Below are positions 7,802 to 17,279 of a stretch of 60,677 bases of DNA, one piece after another. The notes below the pieces were generated by a model that was given only the letters and a program-made list of their open reading frames with translations, was not told the DNA's origin and ran no database searches. Source of the stretch: an uncultured Sutterella sp. (GTDB lineage Bacteria > Pseudomonadota > Gammaproteobacteria > Burkholderiales > Burkholderiaceae_F); NCBI GenBank assembly GCA_900757865.1, contig CAAEPH010000003.1, positions 1-60,677 of the forward strand, read 5' to 3'. The stretch's first letter is position 1. Every line of letters begins with the position of its first letter. Position numbers and translations under genes: made by a program.

Positions 7802-8311
7802 ATGGCGCAACAGACCTTTTTTTCTTTTTTTGGCTTAAGTCCTCTTTTTGCGATTGATCTCAATGAGCTTGAAGCTCGTCATATTCAAGCCATGAAAAAG
7901 ATTCATCCTGACCTCTTTGCCGATCGCTCAGCGGCTGAACGACGTGTGGCCCAACAGTGGAGTACCCGGTTAAATGAAGCGTATCAAACCCTCAAAGATC
8001 CGGTGAAACGCGCGAGTTATCTCTGCCAACTAGCAGGCTTTGATGTCGGCGCAGAAACGAATACCGCCATGCCCATGGACTTTTTAATGACACAAATGCA
8101 GTGGCGAGAAACGTTTGAGCAAGTCCAAGGGGACGCAGAGCAGTCTCAGCAACTCGCTAGCGATGTGCAAAAGACCTACGAAGAGACCCTCACCGCGTTG
8201 CGAACGGCGCTCGATGAGAAGCATGACTATGAGCAGGCGGTCAATTTGACCCGTCAGCTGATGTTTATTGCTAAATTTAAACAACAACTTCAACAAGCCT
8301 CTAAGCAATAA
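7802..8311 (+). CDS. hscB: Fe-S assembly J-domain co-chaperone HscB
   Basis: J-domain co-chaperone that brings IscU to HscA and stimulates its ATPase. The protein has 169 residues. The J domain carries the HPD triad at residues 35-37. The C-terminal three-helix region that binds IscU follows at about 90-165. It starts 153 bases after iscA, beyond a terminator, and is followed 11 bases later by hscA. Confidence 0.95.
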   Translation: MAQQTFFSFFGLSPLFAIDLNELEARHIQAMKKIHPDLFADRSAAERRVAQQWSTRLNEAYQTLKDPVKRASYLCQLAGFDVGAETNTAMPMDFLMTQMQWRETFEQVQGDAEQSQQLASDVQKTYEETLTALRTALDEKHDYEQAVNLTRQLMFIAKFKQQLQQASKQ

Positions 8312-8322
8312 CGGAATTTACT

Positions 8323-10233
8323 ATGGCACTGTTTCAAATCTCAGAACCGGGCATGTCGGCAGCTCCCCATGAACAACGTTTAGCTGTGGGGATTGATTTA
8401 GGCACCACCAATTCATTAGTGGCCAGCGTTATCAGTGGCGCTGCGGACGTCATTGCAGATCACAATGGTGAGGCGATACTGCCTTCGGTTGTGCACTATG
8501 CCAAAGACGGTACGGTGACCGTGGGGCGCCAGGCTCTTGACGGCGCAACGCTTGATGCGGCCAATACCATTACGTCAGCAAAGCGCTTGATTGGTCGTCG
8601 CCTTCAAGATTTGAAGGATTTGCATGCTACACCGTACGAATTGATCGATGATCCCGCAATGGTTCGTATTGCGACCGCCGCCGGGGTCAAAAGTCCTGTT
8701 GAAGTAAGCAGTGAAATTCTTCGCGCTCTTGTTGAACGCGCTCAAGAGCGTTTAGGTGGTGAGTTAACCGGTGCGGTGATCACCGTGCCTGCATATTTCG
8801 ATGATGCTCAGCGTCAAGCCACGAAGGATGCGGCCCGGCTGGCTAATCTCACGGTTTTGCGTTTGCTCAATGAACCGACGGCTGCGGCGCTAGCCTACGG
8901 GTTGGACAACGCAGCTGAAGGACTTTATTTGGTTTACGATTTGGGTGGTGGCACGTTTGACGTCTCTTTGCTGAAGCTAACCAAAGGCGTTTTTGAGGTG
9001 TTAGCGACCGGGGGCAACTCTGCGCTGGGTGGCGATGACTATGACCGTGTGGTTTACGCTTGGGCCTTAGAGGCACTTGGCCTACAGGAAAAAGCAAGCG
9101 AATTGACCGTAACAGAGCGTCGTGAGCTCTTGCAAGCAGCGCGTGGGGCTAAAGAAGCGTTGACCGATCAATCGCAAACCGTGTTGACCTGGCACTATGC
9201 GGGTGATGTTCGCCAAGTGACATTAACTCGTGACGGCTTTAACACGCGTACCCAGTCGCTCACACAAGAAACACTCGATGCCGTTGCGCAAGTGCTCTCC
9301 GATGCGGGTGTTGCGGTGAGCGACGTCAAAGGTGTGGTCTTGGTGGGAGGCGCCACACGCATGCCATGCATTCGTGAGGCGGTGCAAACGTTATTTGGCC
9401 GTGAACCACTCTCCAATATTGACCCAGATCGCGTGGTTGCGATTGGTGCGGCGATGCAGGCCAATAAATTGGTGGGCAACAGCAATGCCGACGATGATTG
9501 GTTACTGCTCGATGTCACCCCTTTGTCTTTGGGGCTCGAGACCATGGGCGGGCTCGTGGAAAAGGTGATTCCAAGAAATTCCGCGATTCCTATTGCCCGC
9601 GCTCAGGACTTTACCACGTTCCGCGATGGCCAAACCGCGATGGCGATTCACGTTCTTCAGGGTGAACGTGAAGTGGTGGACGCCTGCCGCTCTCTGGCTC
9701 GCTTTGAGTTGCGTGGCATACCCCCGATGGCAGCTGGCGCAGCCCGCATTCGTGTGACGTTCCAAGTCGACGCGGATGGCCTTTTGAGCGTTACGGCACG
9801 CGAGATGACGACCGGTGTGGAAGCCTCCATTCAAGTAAAGCCGAGTTACGGTTTGAGCGACGAGGATATTATTCGCATGCTCAAAGACGGTAACGGTCGG
9901 GCGGAAGAGGATATGCACACACGTGAATTACGTGAACAACAAGTCGAAGCACGTCGTCTTTTAGAGTCGACTCATTCAGCGCTCGCAGCGGACGGTGACT
10001 TGTTGGATGAAAAAGAACGCGCTCATATTGACGCATTGATTGACGCGCTGGTACCTCTGGTGGATTCCTCTGACGTTGACGCCATCAAAGCAGCCATCGA
10101 TGCGCTCTCAAAGGGAACCGAAAATTTTGCCGCACAACGTATGGATCGTTCCATCCGTCAAGCCCTCTCGGGGATGAATGTGGATGATGCGGCGTTTGAT
10201 GAAGAACCTCAACAAGAACCCCATAATTCTTAG
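8323..10233 (+). CDS. hscA: Fe-S assembly chaperone HscA
   Basis: Hsp70-class chaperone that uses ATP to release clusters from IscU. The protein has 636 residues, some 20 more than E. coli HscA because of an N-terminal extension. The ATPase signature GIDLGTTNS is near residue 23, the phosphate motif VYDLGGGTFDVS near 204, and the linker DVTPLSLGLET near 398 precedes the substrate-binding domain. The acidic C terminus differs from DnaK, and the position between hscB and fdx settles the identity. Confidence 0.97.
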   Translation: MALFQISEPGMSAAPHEQRLAVGIDLGTTNSLVASVISGAADVIADHNGEAILPSVVHYAKDGTVTVGRQALDGATLDAANTITSAKRLIGRRLQDLKDLHATPYELIDDPAMVRIATAAGVKSPVEVSSEILRALVERAQERLGGELTGAVITVPAYFDDAQRQATKDAARLANLTVLRLLNEPTAAALAYGLDNAAEGLYLVYDLGGGTFDVSLLKLTKGVFEVLATGGNSALGGDDYDRVVYAWALEALGLQEKASELTVTERRELLQAARGAKEALTDQSQTVLTWHYAGDVRQVTLTRDGFNTRTQSLTQETLDAVAQVLSDAGVAVSDVKGVVLVGGATRMPCIREAVQTLFGREPLSNIDPDRVVAIGAAMQANKLVGNSNADDDWLLLDVTPLSLGLETMGGLVEKVIPRNSAIPIARAQDFTTFRDGQTAMAIHVLQGEREVVDACRSLARFELRGIPPMAAGAARIRVTFQVDADGLLSVTAREMTTGVEASIQVKPSYGLSDEDIIRMLKDGNGRAEEDMHTRELREQQVEARRLLESTHSALAADGDLLDEKERAHIDALIDALVPLVDSSDVDAIKAAIDALSKGTENFAAQRMDRSIRQALSGMNVDDAAFDEEPQQEPHNS

Positions 10234-10247
10234 GAAGGATATGTACT

Positions 10248-10583
10248 ATGCCAAAAGTGACTGTATTGCCTCATGAAACCGCTTGTCCAAACGGGGCCGA
10301 ATTTGAATTAGCCCCCGGTTCCATGTTGGCCAAGGCGTTGCTTGACCATGGTGTCAAGATCGAACATGCTTGTGAATTTTCCTGCGCTTGCTCGACGTGT
10401 CACGTGATTATTCGTGAAGGGTTTGACTCCCTTAATGAACCCGACGACGATGAGTTGGATCACTTGGATGCGGCTTGGGGCAGTGGGGTGCTCTCGCGCT
10501 TGTCTTGCCAAACAAAGATGGGCGAGTCGGATATTACGGTGGAAATTCCGAAATATTCGCGTAATCACGCCAAGGAAGAATAG
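10248..10583 (+). CDS. fdx: [2Fe-2S] ferredoxin of the ISC system
   Basis: Adrenodoxin-type ferredoxin that supplies electrons for cluster formation on IscU. The protein has 111 residues. The cluster ligands are Cys42, Cys48, Cys51 and Cys87, in the patterns CEFSCACSTC and LSCQT. Cys46 is an additional cysteine, also present in other ISC ferredoxins. It begins 14 bases after hscA with a strong AAGGA site. Confidence 0.97.
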   Translation: MPKVTVLPHETACPNGAEFELAPGSMLAKALLDHGVKIEHACEFSCACSTCHVIIREGFDSLNEPDDDELDHLDAAWGSGVLSRLSCQTKMGESDITVEIPKYSRNHAKEE

Positions 10584-10585
10584 TT

Positions 10586-10786
10586 ATGGGACTCAAATGG
10601 ACCGATACGCAACGCATTGGTGAGACGCTCTTCGATACGTATCCCGATATTGATCCCGTCACACTCAGCTTTGTGAAGTTGCACCAAATGATCTGTGAGC
10701 TCGAGGATTTTGATGATGATCCCGAAGGATCTAACGAAAAAATTCTCGAAGCGATATTGACCGTTTGGCTCAATGAGCGAGATTAA
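10586..10786 (+). CDS. iscX: Fe-S assembly protein IscX
   Basis: Small acidic protein that binds IscS and iron and tunes cluster assembly. The protein has 66 residues, the normal length. It begins MGLKWTD and contains the acidic segment ELEDFDDDPEGSNE, both hallmarks of the family. It starts 2 bases after fdx and closes the operon. Confidence 0.97.
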   Translation: MGLKWTDTQRIGETLFDTYPDIDPVTLSFVKLHQMICELEDFDDDPEGSNEKILEAILTVWLNERD

Positions 10787-10800
10787 CGCCCATCATGACT

Positions 10801-10832
10801 AACCTCCTGGTCCAAAAGCCGGGAGGTTTTCC
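10801..10832 (+). terminator. isc operon terminator
   Basis: AACCTCC (10801-10807) pairs with GGAGGTT (10822-10828), extended inwards by three pairs, with four T at the end. It separates iscX from the convergent Nudix gene. Confidence 0.85.
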
Positions 10833-11596
10833 TATATAGTGTGTTGCGTTGCGAGCAGCGTGGCCATGGCTGCTTCAGGGACGATACGCTTGCAAGCGAT
10901 GGCGTTGAGATACTGTTGAGGGGTTAACGCTTGAAAGCAGGCAACCTCGCCATCGTTGGCGACTAAAGTCACGGGCGAGATTTGAGAGAGAGTGCGCCAC
11001 CACACATACGTGGTTTCTCGCAAGAACCCGTCATCTAAAGCTCGAGCCGTCTCAAACTGCAACAAGGGGGAGTCAGCTAGCAGTGCTAGACTGGCTTCTT
11101 CAAGAGCTTCACGCTCAAGAGCCTCAGTGAGGCTTTCGTGAGCTTTAACCATGCCGGCAACGGGATTGTCAAGGAGTCCAGGATTGATATGGCGAGTGAG
11201 CGCGCGCTGAGCGCAGACGAGGTGTTCTTGGTCCGCGATGACGAGGCGAACGACACGAGTATGAACGCCTAACGTTCGGCACAATGAACGTGGCAAGCAA
11301 AAGGGGGTTTGTTCGACAGCAATGAGTTCAGGGTCTTCTTCAGCTCTTGGGCATAGTGCGTTGATGAGAGCTTGCCAGGGTCCCTTAAGATGCAATCCTT
11401 CATCGGTCCAATCACAGGGTAGGTGTGCTTTGTCAAGCACGACCGCTAAGCGCTGTAACTGGCTATGCAATAGTGTGCCAATGTGAAAGCCTCCATGCAA
11501 AAGAGCCCCGCAAGGTTCGGGGCTAGGTGCACAGAGCTCTGCTCGCACACGCTCTAAGGTGTGGCGAGCAGAGAGGGTGTTGAAGACGTCAAACAC
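10832..11596 (-). CDS. Nudix hydrolase with DUF4743 N-terminal domain
   Basis: Probable hydrolase of a nucleoside diphosphate linked to another group. The Nudix box is complete: G-x5-E-x7-R-E-A-x-E-E around GMVKAHE and REALEEA, near residue 135. The N-terminal 100 residues resemble the DUF4743 domain found in thiamine-pyrophosphokinase-related Nudix proteins, so a thiamine derivative is a possible substrate; this is inference. The start is uncertain. The frame is open back through lysS, but a start after the lysS stop is more likely, and GTG at 11596 gives 254 residues; TTG at 11611 is the alternative. Last gene of the minus-strand operon. Confidence 0.75.
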   Translation of the reverse strand: MFDVFNTLSARHTLERVRAELCAPSPEPCGALLHGGFHIGTLLHSQLQRLAVVLDKAHLPCDWTDEGLHLKGPWQALINALCPRAEEDPELIAVEQTPFCLPRSLCRTLGVHTRVVRLVIADQEHLVCAQRALTRHINPGLLDNPVAGMVKAHESLTEALEREALEEASLALLADSPLLQFETARALDDGFLRETTYVWWRTLSQISPVTLVANDGEVACFQALTPQQYLNAIACKRIVPEAAMATLLATQHTI

Positions 11597-11603
11597 GCTT
11601 TTC

Positions 11604-13130
11604 TTAGCCAAGGTTGGCTTCTGGACGCATATGCGGGAAGAGCAACACGTCACGGATACTTGGTGCATCGGTGAGCAACATGATGAAGCGGTCGATCCCC
11701 ACACCGCACCCAGCTGTTGGTGGGAGACCATACTCGAGCGCACGGATATAGTCGGCGTCGTAGTACATGGCTTCATCGTCGCCGTGACTCTTCGCGTCGG
11801 CTTGAGCCTGGAAGCGAGCGGCTTGATCATCCGGATCGTTCAACTCGGAGAAGCCGTTACCTAATTCACGACCACCGATAAAGAGTTCGAAGCGTTCGGT
11901 GATGTCGTGGTTGCTGTCAGAGGCACGGGCCAAGGGAGAAATCTCCGTTGGGTAGTCGATAATGAAGGTTGGCTGAATGAGCTTGGCTTCCGACGTTTCT
12001 TCAAAGAGAGCCATCTGCAAAGCGCCCAAGTGGGTGTACTCGGGCTGTGGCGCACCAAGACGAGCGAGCTCTTGACGTAAGAATGCTTCATCGTTGAGCT
12101 GTTCGTCGGTATAACCCGGCGCATACTTCTTGATGGCTTCAATTGGGGTTAAGCGGTCAAAGGGTTTGCCCAAGTCAATTTGATGGCCTTGGTAGTCCAA
12201 CAACGTCTTACCAATCGTTTTTTCCGCTACGGTACGTAGGAGCGATTCGGTAAAGTCCATCTGATCGCGGTACGTCCAATACGTGGCGTAGAACTCCATC
12301 ATGGTGAACTCGGGGTTGTGACGAACCGAGACACCTTCGTTACGGAAGTTGCGATTGATTTCAAACACACGTTCAAAACCACCCACCACCAAACGCTTCA
12401 GATACAGTTCAGGCGCAATACGCAAGTACATGTCAATGTCGAGCGCGTTGTGATGCGTGATAAACGGCTTGGCATTCGCACCACCGGGAATGGGGTGCAA
12501 CATGGGGGTTTCCACTTCAAGGAAGCGATGGCTTAACATGAAATTGCGGATTTCAGCGATGGCTTTCGAGCGCACAAGGAAACGGTTGCGGCTCTCTTCA
12601 TTCATGATGAGGTCGACATAGCGCTGACGGTAAACCATTTCCGTATCCAACAGCCCCTTGAATTTATCGGGAAGCGGACGGATGTTTTTGGTCATGAGAC
12701 GCAATTCGTGAGCGCGAATGGAGAGCTCACCGCTGTGCGTTTTGAAAAGCGTTCCTTTCACAGCAACGATATCACCGAGGTCATACGTTTTAAATTGCTT
12801 GTAGGCCTCTTCACCCAATTCCGCTTTGGAGACGAAGTATTGCATTTCGCCCGTGAAATCACGCACGGTGGCAAAACTGGCCTTGCCCATCACGCGCTTG
12901 AGCATCATACGCCCAGAGCAAGCGACTTGTGGTTGAAGTTGTTCGAGTTCTTCGGCGCTCATCTCCCCGTATTGGGCACGGAGGTCACCAAAGAGATGGG
13001 TGCGGACAAAGTCGTTGGGGTAAGCCACACCCGAGGCGCGCAGTTGAGCTAATTTCGCACGTCGTTCAGCGATGATATGGTTTTCTTCTTCTGCGGCTTT
13101 TGTGGCCGTGTTAGCGTTTTGTTCAGACAT
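11604..13130 (-). CDS. lysS: lysyl-tRNA synthetase, class II
   Basis: Charges tRNA-Lys with lysine. The protein has 508 residues. An N-terminal OB-fold anticodon-binding domain (about 60-180) is followed by the class II catalytic core with motif 2 (FRNEGVSVRHNPEFTMMEFY) near residue 265 and motif 3 (GCGVGIDRFIMLLTD) near 480. It follows prfB by 87 bases and is followed directly by the Nudix gene. The lysS-prfB-recJ-rpfE order also occurs in Xanthomonas. Confidence 0.97.
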   Translation of the reverse strand: MSEQNANTATKAAEEENHIIAERRAKLAQLRASGVAYPNDFVRTHLFGDLRAQYGEMSAEELEQLQPQVACSGRMMLKRVMGKASFATVRDFTGEMQYFVSKAELGEEAYKQFKTYDLGDIVAVKGTLFKTHSGELSIRAHELRLMTKNIRPLPDKFKGLLDTEMVYRQRYVDLIMNEESRNRFLVRSKAIAEIRNFMLSHRFLEVETPMLHPIPGGANAKPFITHHNALDIDMYLRIAPELYLKRLVVGGFERVFEINRNFRNEGVSVRHNPEFTMMEFYATYWTYRDQMDFTESLLRTVAEKTIGKTLLDYQGHQIDLGKPFDRLTPIEAIKKYAPGYTDEQLNDEAFLRQELARLGAPQPEYTHLGALQMALFEETSEAKLIQPTFIIDYPTEISPLARASDSNHDITERFELFIGGRELGNGFSELNDPDDQAARFQAQADAKSHGDDEAMYYDADYIRALEYGLPPTAGCGVGIDRFIMLLTDAPSIRDVLLFPHMRPEANLG

Positions 13131-13217
13131 AGTAGCTATTCCTATCGTCTCTCTCTGTGTGTGGTATCCATTTTGTTAGACGCTATACGCAGAGAGAAAG
13201 TGATTCTTCGGTAAAAA

Positions 13218-14337
13218 CTAAGAGGGACTTCCCCCCACATTGAGCTTGAGTGAGGCTTCGATGAATTGATCTAAATCGCCATCGAGAACAGCCCCCGTGT
13301 TTCCCGTCTCCACATTCGTGCGAAGATCTTTCACTCGGGACTGGTCTAAGACATAGCTGCGAATCTGGTGTCCCCAGCCAATGTCTGATTTGCTCTCTTC
13401 GAGTTTCGTTTGCTCTTCCATGCGTTTGCGCATTTCAAACTCATAAAGTTTGGCCTTGAGCTGTTGCATGGCTTTTTCGCGGTTTCTGTGTTGCGAACGG
13501 TCATCCTGACAGATCGTGATGATGCCCGTAGGAACGTGGTGGATACGTACAGCGGATTCCGTTTTCTGAATATGCTGTCCACCGGCACCTGAGGCACGGA
13601 AAACGTCAATTTTCAAATCTGCAGGGTTGATCTCAATTTCAATCGAATCGTCCACTTCGGGGTAAACATACACCGACGCGAACGAGGTGTGACGACGAGC
13701 GTTTGAGTCGAAAGGACTCTTACGAACGAGGCGGTGAATACCGGTTTCTGTTCTCAACGTCCCATAGGCATACTCACCTTCGATGTAGAGCGTGGCCGAT
13801 TTGATACCCGCAACGTCCCCTTCGCTTTCTTCTTCCAGGGTGACTTTGAAGCCTTTACGTTCCGCATAGCGCATGTACATACGCTCGAGCATACTGGCCC
13901 AATCTTGCGCTTCGGTACCGCCAGCACCCGCTTGGATTTCCAAGTAGCAATTGGAAGGGTCCATGGGTTGGTTGAACATACGCTTAAATTCGAGATTCTC
14001 GACTTCTTTTGCAATATGGTCAACGTCCTCTCCGACCGCTTCAACCGTATCCCAATCTTCTTCTGCCATAGAGAGCTCAAAGAGCTCGGCAGCGTCGTTA
14101 ATGCCGTTGGTTAACCGCTTAAAACTGCCCACAATACCATCGAGCAATTTCTTTTCCTTGCTCACCTCCTGGGCGTGTTTAGGGTCATTCCAAAGGTTAG
14201 GGTTCTCAATTTCGATATTGACTTCTTCTAAACGGCGCGCTTTGCGATCGACGTCAAAGATACCCCCGAAGTTCGACAAGACGATGTGTCAAGTCCTCGA
14301 TGAGGTTTTGAATTTGATTGATACGTTCGACTTCCAT
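13218..14337 (-). CDS. prfB: peptide chain release factor 2, programmed frameshift
   Basis: Class I release factor reading UGA and UAA. The gene is in two frames. The first starts at ATG 14337 and encodes 27 residues ending RGYL, then meets TGA at 14254-14256 in the context CTT TGA C. A Shine-Dalgarno-like CGGGGG lies just upstream. A +1 shift joins it to the main frame, beginning DVDRKARRL. This is the classical RF2 autoregulation site: low RF2 lets ribosomes shift and make more. The codon-recognition SPF motif (RKSPFDS) and the GGQ motif (GAGGQH) are both present. The full product has about 367 residues. Confidence 0.96.
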
Positions 14338-14472
14338 GATGTTCTCAAATAAATAAGGCGCTACCTAGGCAAAGTCAAAAGACCGGGGAGCGCCTGTGAT
14401 CAAACCAACTATTATAGGAGAATACCGAGGTTAAACGGTTTAAACGGGGTACTTTTTGGCGTCTGTGAAACC

Positions 14473-16176
14473 TTAATTATGAGCGTCCTCTGCCGCTTCA
14501 ATGATGAGCTGCACTTTTCGCTGTCCCATATACTCGTTGAGACTGGGGCGGTACGCCAAGGTGACGGTCTCGGGCAGAAGGCTTGAGTGCCGAAAGAATA
14601 TGGCATCAAACATTTCTCCACCGAGCTCGAGCCAGAGCTTTAAGTGAGCGCCTTTGAGTAGAGTTTGTCGGCGAACTCGAAATTGATTGGCAAACAATGG
14701 CGCTTCAAAACCCTGTCCCCAGATTTGACTGTCAATGGCTTCAATGAGAGAGAAGTTGATTTCGTCGGGAGCGAGTGCACCATCGGTTTGAACTTGTCGC
14801 TCGAGCAACGTGGCATCGATGTTACGCCTGACCGTTTCTTCAAACAGACGCTTAAAGTCTGGCAAGGCTTCTTTTTGGAGTGTCAGACCTGCAGCTGCGG
14901 CGTGCCCTCCAAAGCGAGGCATCTTGTCGCCCAATTCTCGGCTGACCAAATCGAGCATGTCGCGCAAATGTACGCCTGGAATACTGCGACCCGACCCTTT
15001 GAGAAGACCGTTTTCAGAGGGCGCAAAAGCAAAAACAGGGCGATGAATACGTTCTTTGATACGAGAAGCCACCAAGCCAACGATGCCTTCGTTAAAGCAA
15101 TCGTCATAAAGCGAGAGCGTCGCACACTTCTGCAGGTCCATCGCCGCAATGGCTTCTTCCGCGGTTTGTTGCATTTCCGTTTCGAGCTCACGCCGTTCGC
15201 TATTGATGCTGTTGAGCTCTTGAGCAAACGTTAACGCGGTGTTTTGATCGGTTGCTAAGAGGCATTCGATGCCACTTTCCATAGAGGAAAGGCGCCCCGC
15301 TGCGTTGATTCGAGGGCCGAGTGCGAAGCCAAAATCACGAACGTTTGCACAAAGAGGGTCCTTTCCTGCAATGCGATAGAGGGCACTCACTCCAGGTTGT
15401 GCACCACCCAAGCGAATACGTTTAAGGCCTTGGGCAACCAAAATGCGATTGTTTTTGTCGAGTTTGACCACGTCGGCGACTGTACCTAGCGCAACCAAAT
15501 CGACAAATTGGTCGAGTCGGGGTTGTGTGGCCGTGGTATAAACGCCGCGTTCACGCAACAGCGTGCGAAGACGCAACAAGACGTAATAGATCACGCCGAC
15601 GCCGGCTAAGTTTTTACTGGGAAAGGTGCAGCCCTTTTTGTTGGGGTTCACGATACAGCACGCTTGGGGTTCCACGGCCCCAGGCAAATGGTGATCCGTC
15701 ACGATCACGTCCATGCCAAGGCTTTTTGCGTGTTCGATCGCGGCTACCGATGAAATGCCATTATCGACGGTGAGTAATAAATCGGGCTTGGGTTGACGTT
15801 GAGCGAGCAGATCGACCACCGCCGTCGATAGCCCATAGCCGTGAACAACGCGATCGGGTACGAAGTAATTGGCGCGTATACCCATGGCGCTGAGTCCTTT
15901 GACGGCAACGCTACAAGCGGTCGCTCCGTCGCAGTCGTAGTCGGCTACCACAGTGACGAGTTCAGAGCGCTCGCGAGCGAGAATAAGACGTTCGGCGGCT
16001 TCCGTGGTGCCGTCTAATACTTCGGGCGGAATCAGCCCTTGCCAGTTGACAGAGAGTTCACTAGCGTCTTCAATACCTCGGGCAGCAAGCGCTTGGGCGA
16101 TAGGGCGAGAAAACCCCTCTGTCATGAGATGATGAGCGACAGTGGGATCAAACGTACGTGTCAGAATTTTAGTCAT
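14473..16176 (-). CDS. recJ: single-stranded-DNA exonuclease RecJ
   Basis: 5'-3' exonuclease for single-stranded DNA, working in recombination and mismatch repair. The protein has 567 residues, typical of the family. DHH motifs are in order: VVADYDCDGATA near residue 78, VDNGISS near 136, the DHH-type VTDHHLPG near 159 and GRLSSMESG. The DHHA1 motif GHAAAAGLT lies near residue 423. The start overlaps the end of the rpfE-like gene by 8 bases, so the two are probably translationally coupled. Confidence 0.96.
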   Translation of the reverse strand: MTKILTRTFDPTVAHHLMTEGFSRPIAQALAARGIEDASELSVNWQGLIPPEVLDGTTEAAERLILARERSELVTVVADYDCDGATACSVAVKGLSAMGIRANYFVPDRVVHGYGLSTAVVDLLAQRQPKPDLLLTVDNGISSVAAIEHAKSLGMDVIVTDHHLPGAVEPQACCIVNPNKKGCTFPSKNLAGVGVIYYVLLRLRTLLRERGVYTTATQPRLDQFVDLVALGTVADVVKLDKNNRILVAQGLKRIRLGGAQPGVSALYRIAGKDPLCANVRDFGFALGPRINAAGRLSSMESGIECLLATDQNTALTFAQELNSINSERRELETEMQQTAEEAIAAMDLQKCATLSLYDDCFNEGIVGLVASRIKERIHRPVFAFAPSENGLLKGSGRSIPGVHLRDMLDLVSRELGDKMPRFGGHAAAAGLTLQKEALPDFKRLFEETVRRNIDATLLERQVQTDGALAPDEINFSLIEAIDSQIWGQGFEAPLFANQFRVRRQTLLKGAHLKLWLELGGEMFDAIFFRHSSLLPETVTLAYRPSLNEYMGQRKVQLIIEAAEDAHN

Positions 16177-17206
16177 GGCTCATATCCGTTAACCACTCGA
16201 CGGGGTCGACTTTGTCGCGTGGCCAAAAACGGGAGAAAAAGTGATCGGTCGATTTTTCTAGCCTTGAGGCCGTATTTCCCACGCCAAAGCACACCGTGAG
16301 AATATCGGTATCCTCACGCATCTGGGCTTGTTGGCGAAACGCGGCTACTTGCTCGGCCACCTGAGGCAGTCGACTCAACCAGGTCGTCCAGTCGTGACGC
16401 AACCAAGGTTCATAAAGTGTGTCGATAAGCGCAATCACGTCGCCAGGCGGGGTATCAAGTGGCCACCCCTTTTCGGTAGAGGTGAGATATTGCGTCAAAA
16501 TGCCACTTGCATTGGCCCAGCCTAAGGAAATAGGATCGTTAGCGGCCAAGGCGCGCACTTTGGTTGGCGGGAAAAAGAGTTCTTCTTTACCGCCACCCCA
16601 AATCCAAAAAGTGTACGACGATAATATCTCCGGGGGGAGCGCACCATTGAGTGCCTCAAGCAAACCCCAAAGCTCATCAGCTTGACGACCAAACAGGTCT
16701 TCTCGAGATGGGCGTTTCCCAATGAGGGCTGACGCTGGGGTTGATACTGCATCAAAATCGTTACGCCGCGTGAGAAACCAGTTGTTATCCCAGAGTTGCA
16801 ACTGCCAACCCGTGGCACGAAGGAGGGGGTCGATATGGGAGCTGATTTCAAAAAAACGTCCATCATCTAAAGATGGCGCGAGGGACTCAACCTCTTTGTT
16901 ATCGTTCAAGGGCAATAGCGAGAGCACCCACATTTCCTGCGAGAGTTGACGCCCTCCAAGACTGAGCCACAACCATGGGGCCTCATGAGGGGCACCCGTG
17001 CGTTGCGTGAGCACACGCCAGAGCCACACACGATGGGTGGCACGTTGGTGTGACACGGGACCGAGGTCCTGTAGTGCTTGATCTTTGGCAGGGGCCACTA
17101 ATGTGGAGAGGGCCTGAAGGTGTTGGTCACTCAACGTTGGTCGCAAGGTTGACCAAACGTCTTGAGGAAGGCGAGCGCCAGCAATAAGAATGAAAGCTTT
17201 TGACAT
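16169..17206 (-). CDS. RpfE-like protein of unknown function
   Basis: Cytoplasmic protein of 345 residues. No catalytic motif is obvious. The rpfE-recJ-prfB-lysS order matches the Xanthomonas rpf region and many betaproteobacteria, so I assign it to the RpfE type, partly on context. The sequence is rich in Trp and Leu and contains a glycine-rich FWIWGGG near residue 212, seen in proteins distantly related to cofactor-independent phosphoglycerate mutase. The ATG at 17206 was chosen because the family begins with a short hydrophobic strand (AFILIAGARLP). It is divergent from lolC. The biochemical role is unknown. Confidence 0.7.
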   Translation of the reverse strand: MSKAFILIAGARLPQDVWSTLRPTLSDQHLQALSTLVAPAKDQALQDLGPVSHQRATHRVWLWRVLTQRTGAPHEAPWLWLSLGGRQLSQEMWVLSLLPLNDNKEVESLAPSLDDGRFFEISSHIDPLLRATGWQLQLWDNNWFLTRRNDFDAVSTPASALIGKRPSREDLFGRQADELWGLLEALNGALPPEILSSYTFWIWGGGKEELFFPPTKVRALAANDPISLGWANASGILTQYLTSTEKGWPLDTPPGDVIALIDTLYEPWLRHDWTTWLSRLPQVAEQVAAFRQQAQMREDTDILTVCFGVGNTASRLEKSTDHFFSRFWPRDKVDPVEWLTDMSHD

Positions 17207-17215
17207 AGTTTTTAA

Positions 17216-17243
17216 TTGTACCTGTAAGATCAACAGGTAGAAT
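17216..17243 (+). promoter_or_regulatory. lolC promoter with inverted repeat
   Basis: A -10 box TAGAAT (17238-17243) lies 16 bases after a weak -35 (TTGTAC, 17216-17221). The inverted repeat ACCTGT/ACAGGT (17220-17225 and 17233-17238) fills the spacer, which could be an operator. The gap also serves the divergent rpfE-like gene. Confidence 0.4.
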
Positions 17244-17279
17244 GTCAGACATCATATTTTTCGCGCGAAGGAGCGTGCT

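Noticed and set aside
17220..17238. LexA box in front of lolC
   Set aside because: CTGT and ACAG are 7 bases apart, not the 8 of the classical box, and lolC is not an SOS gene.
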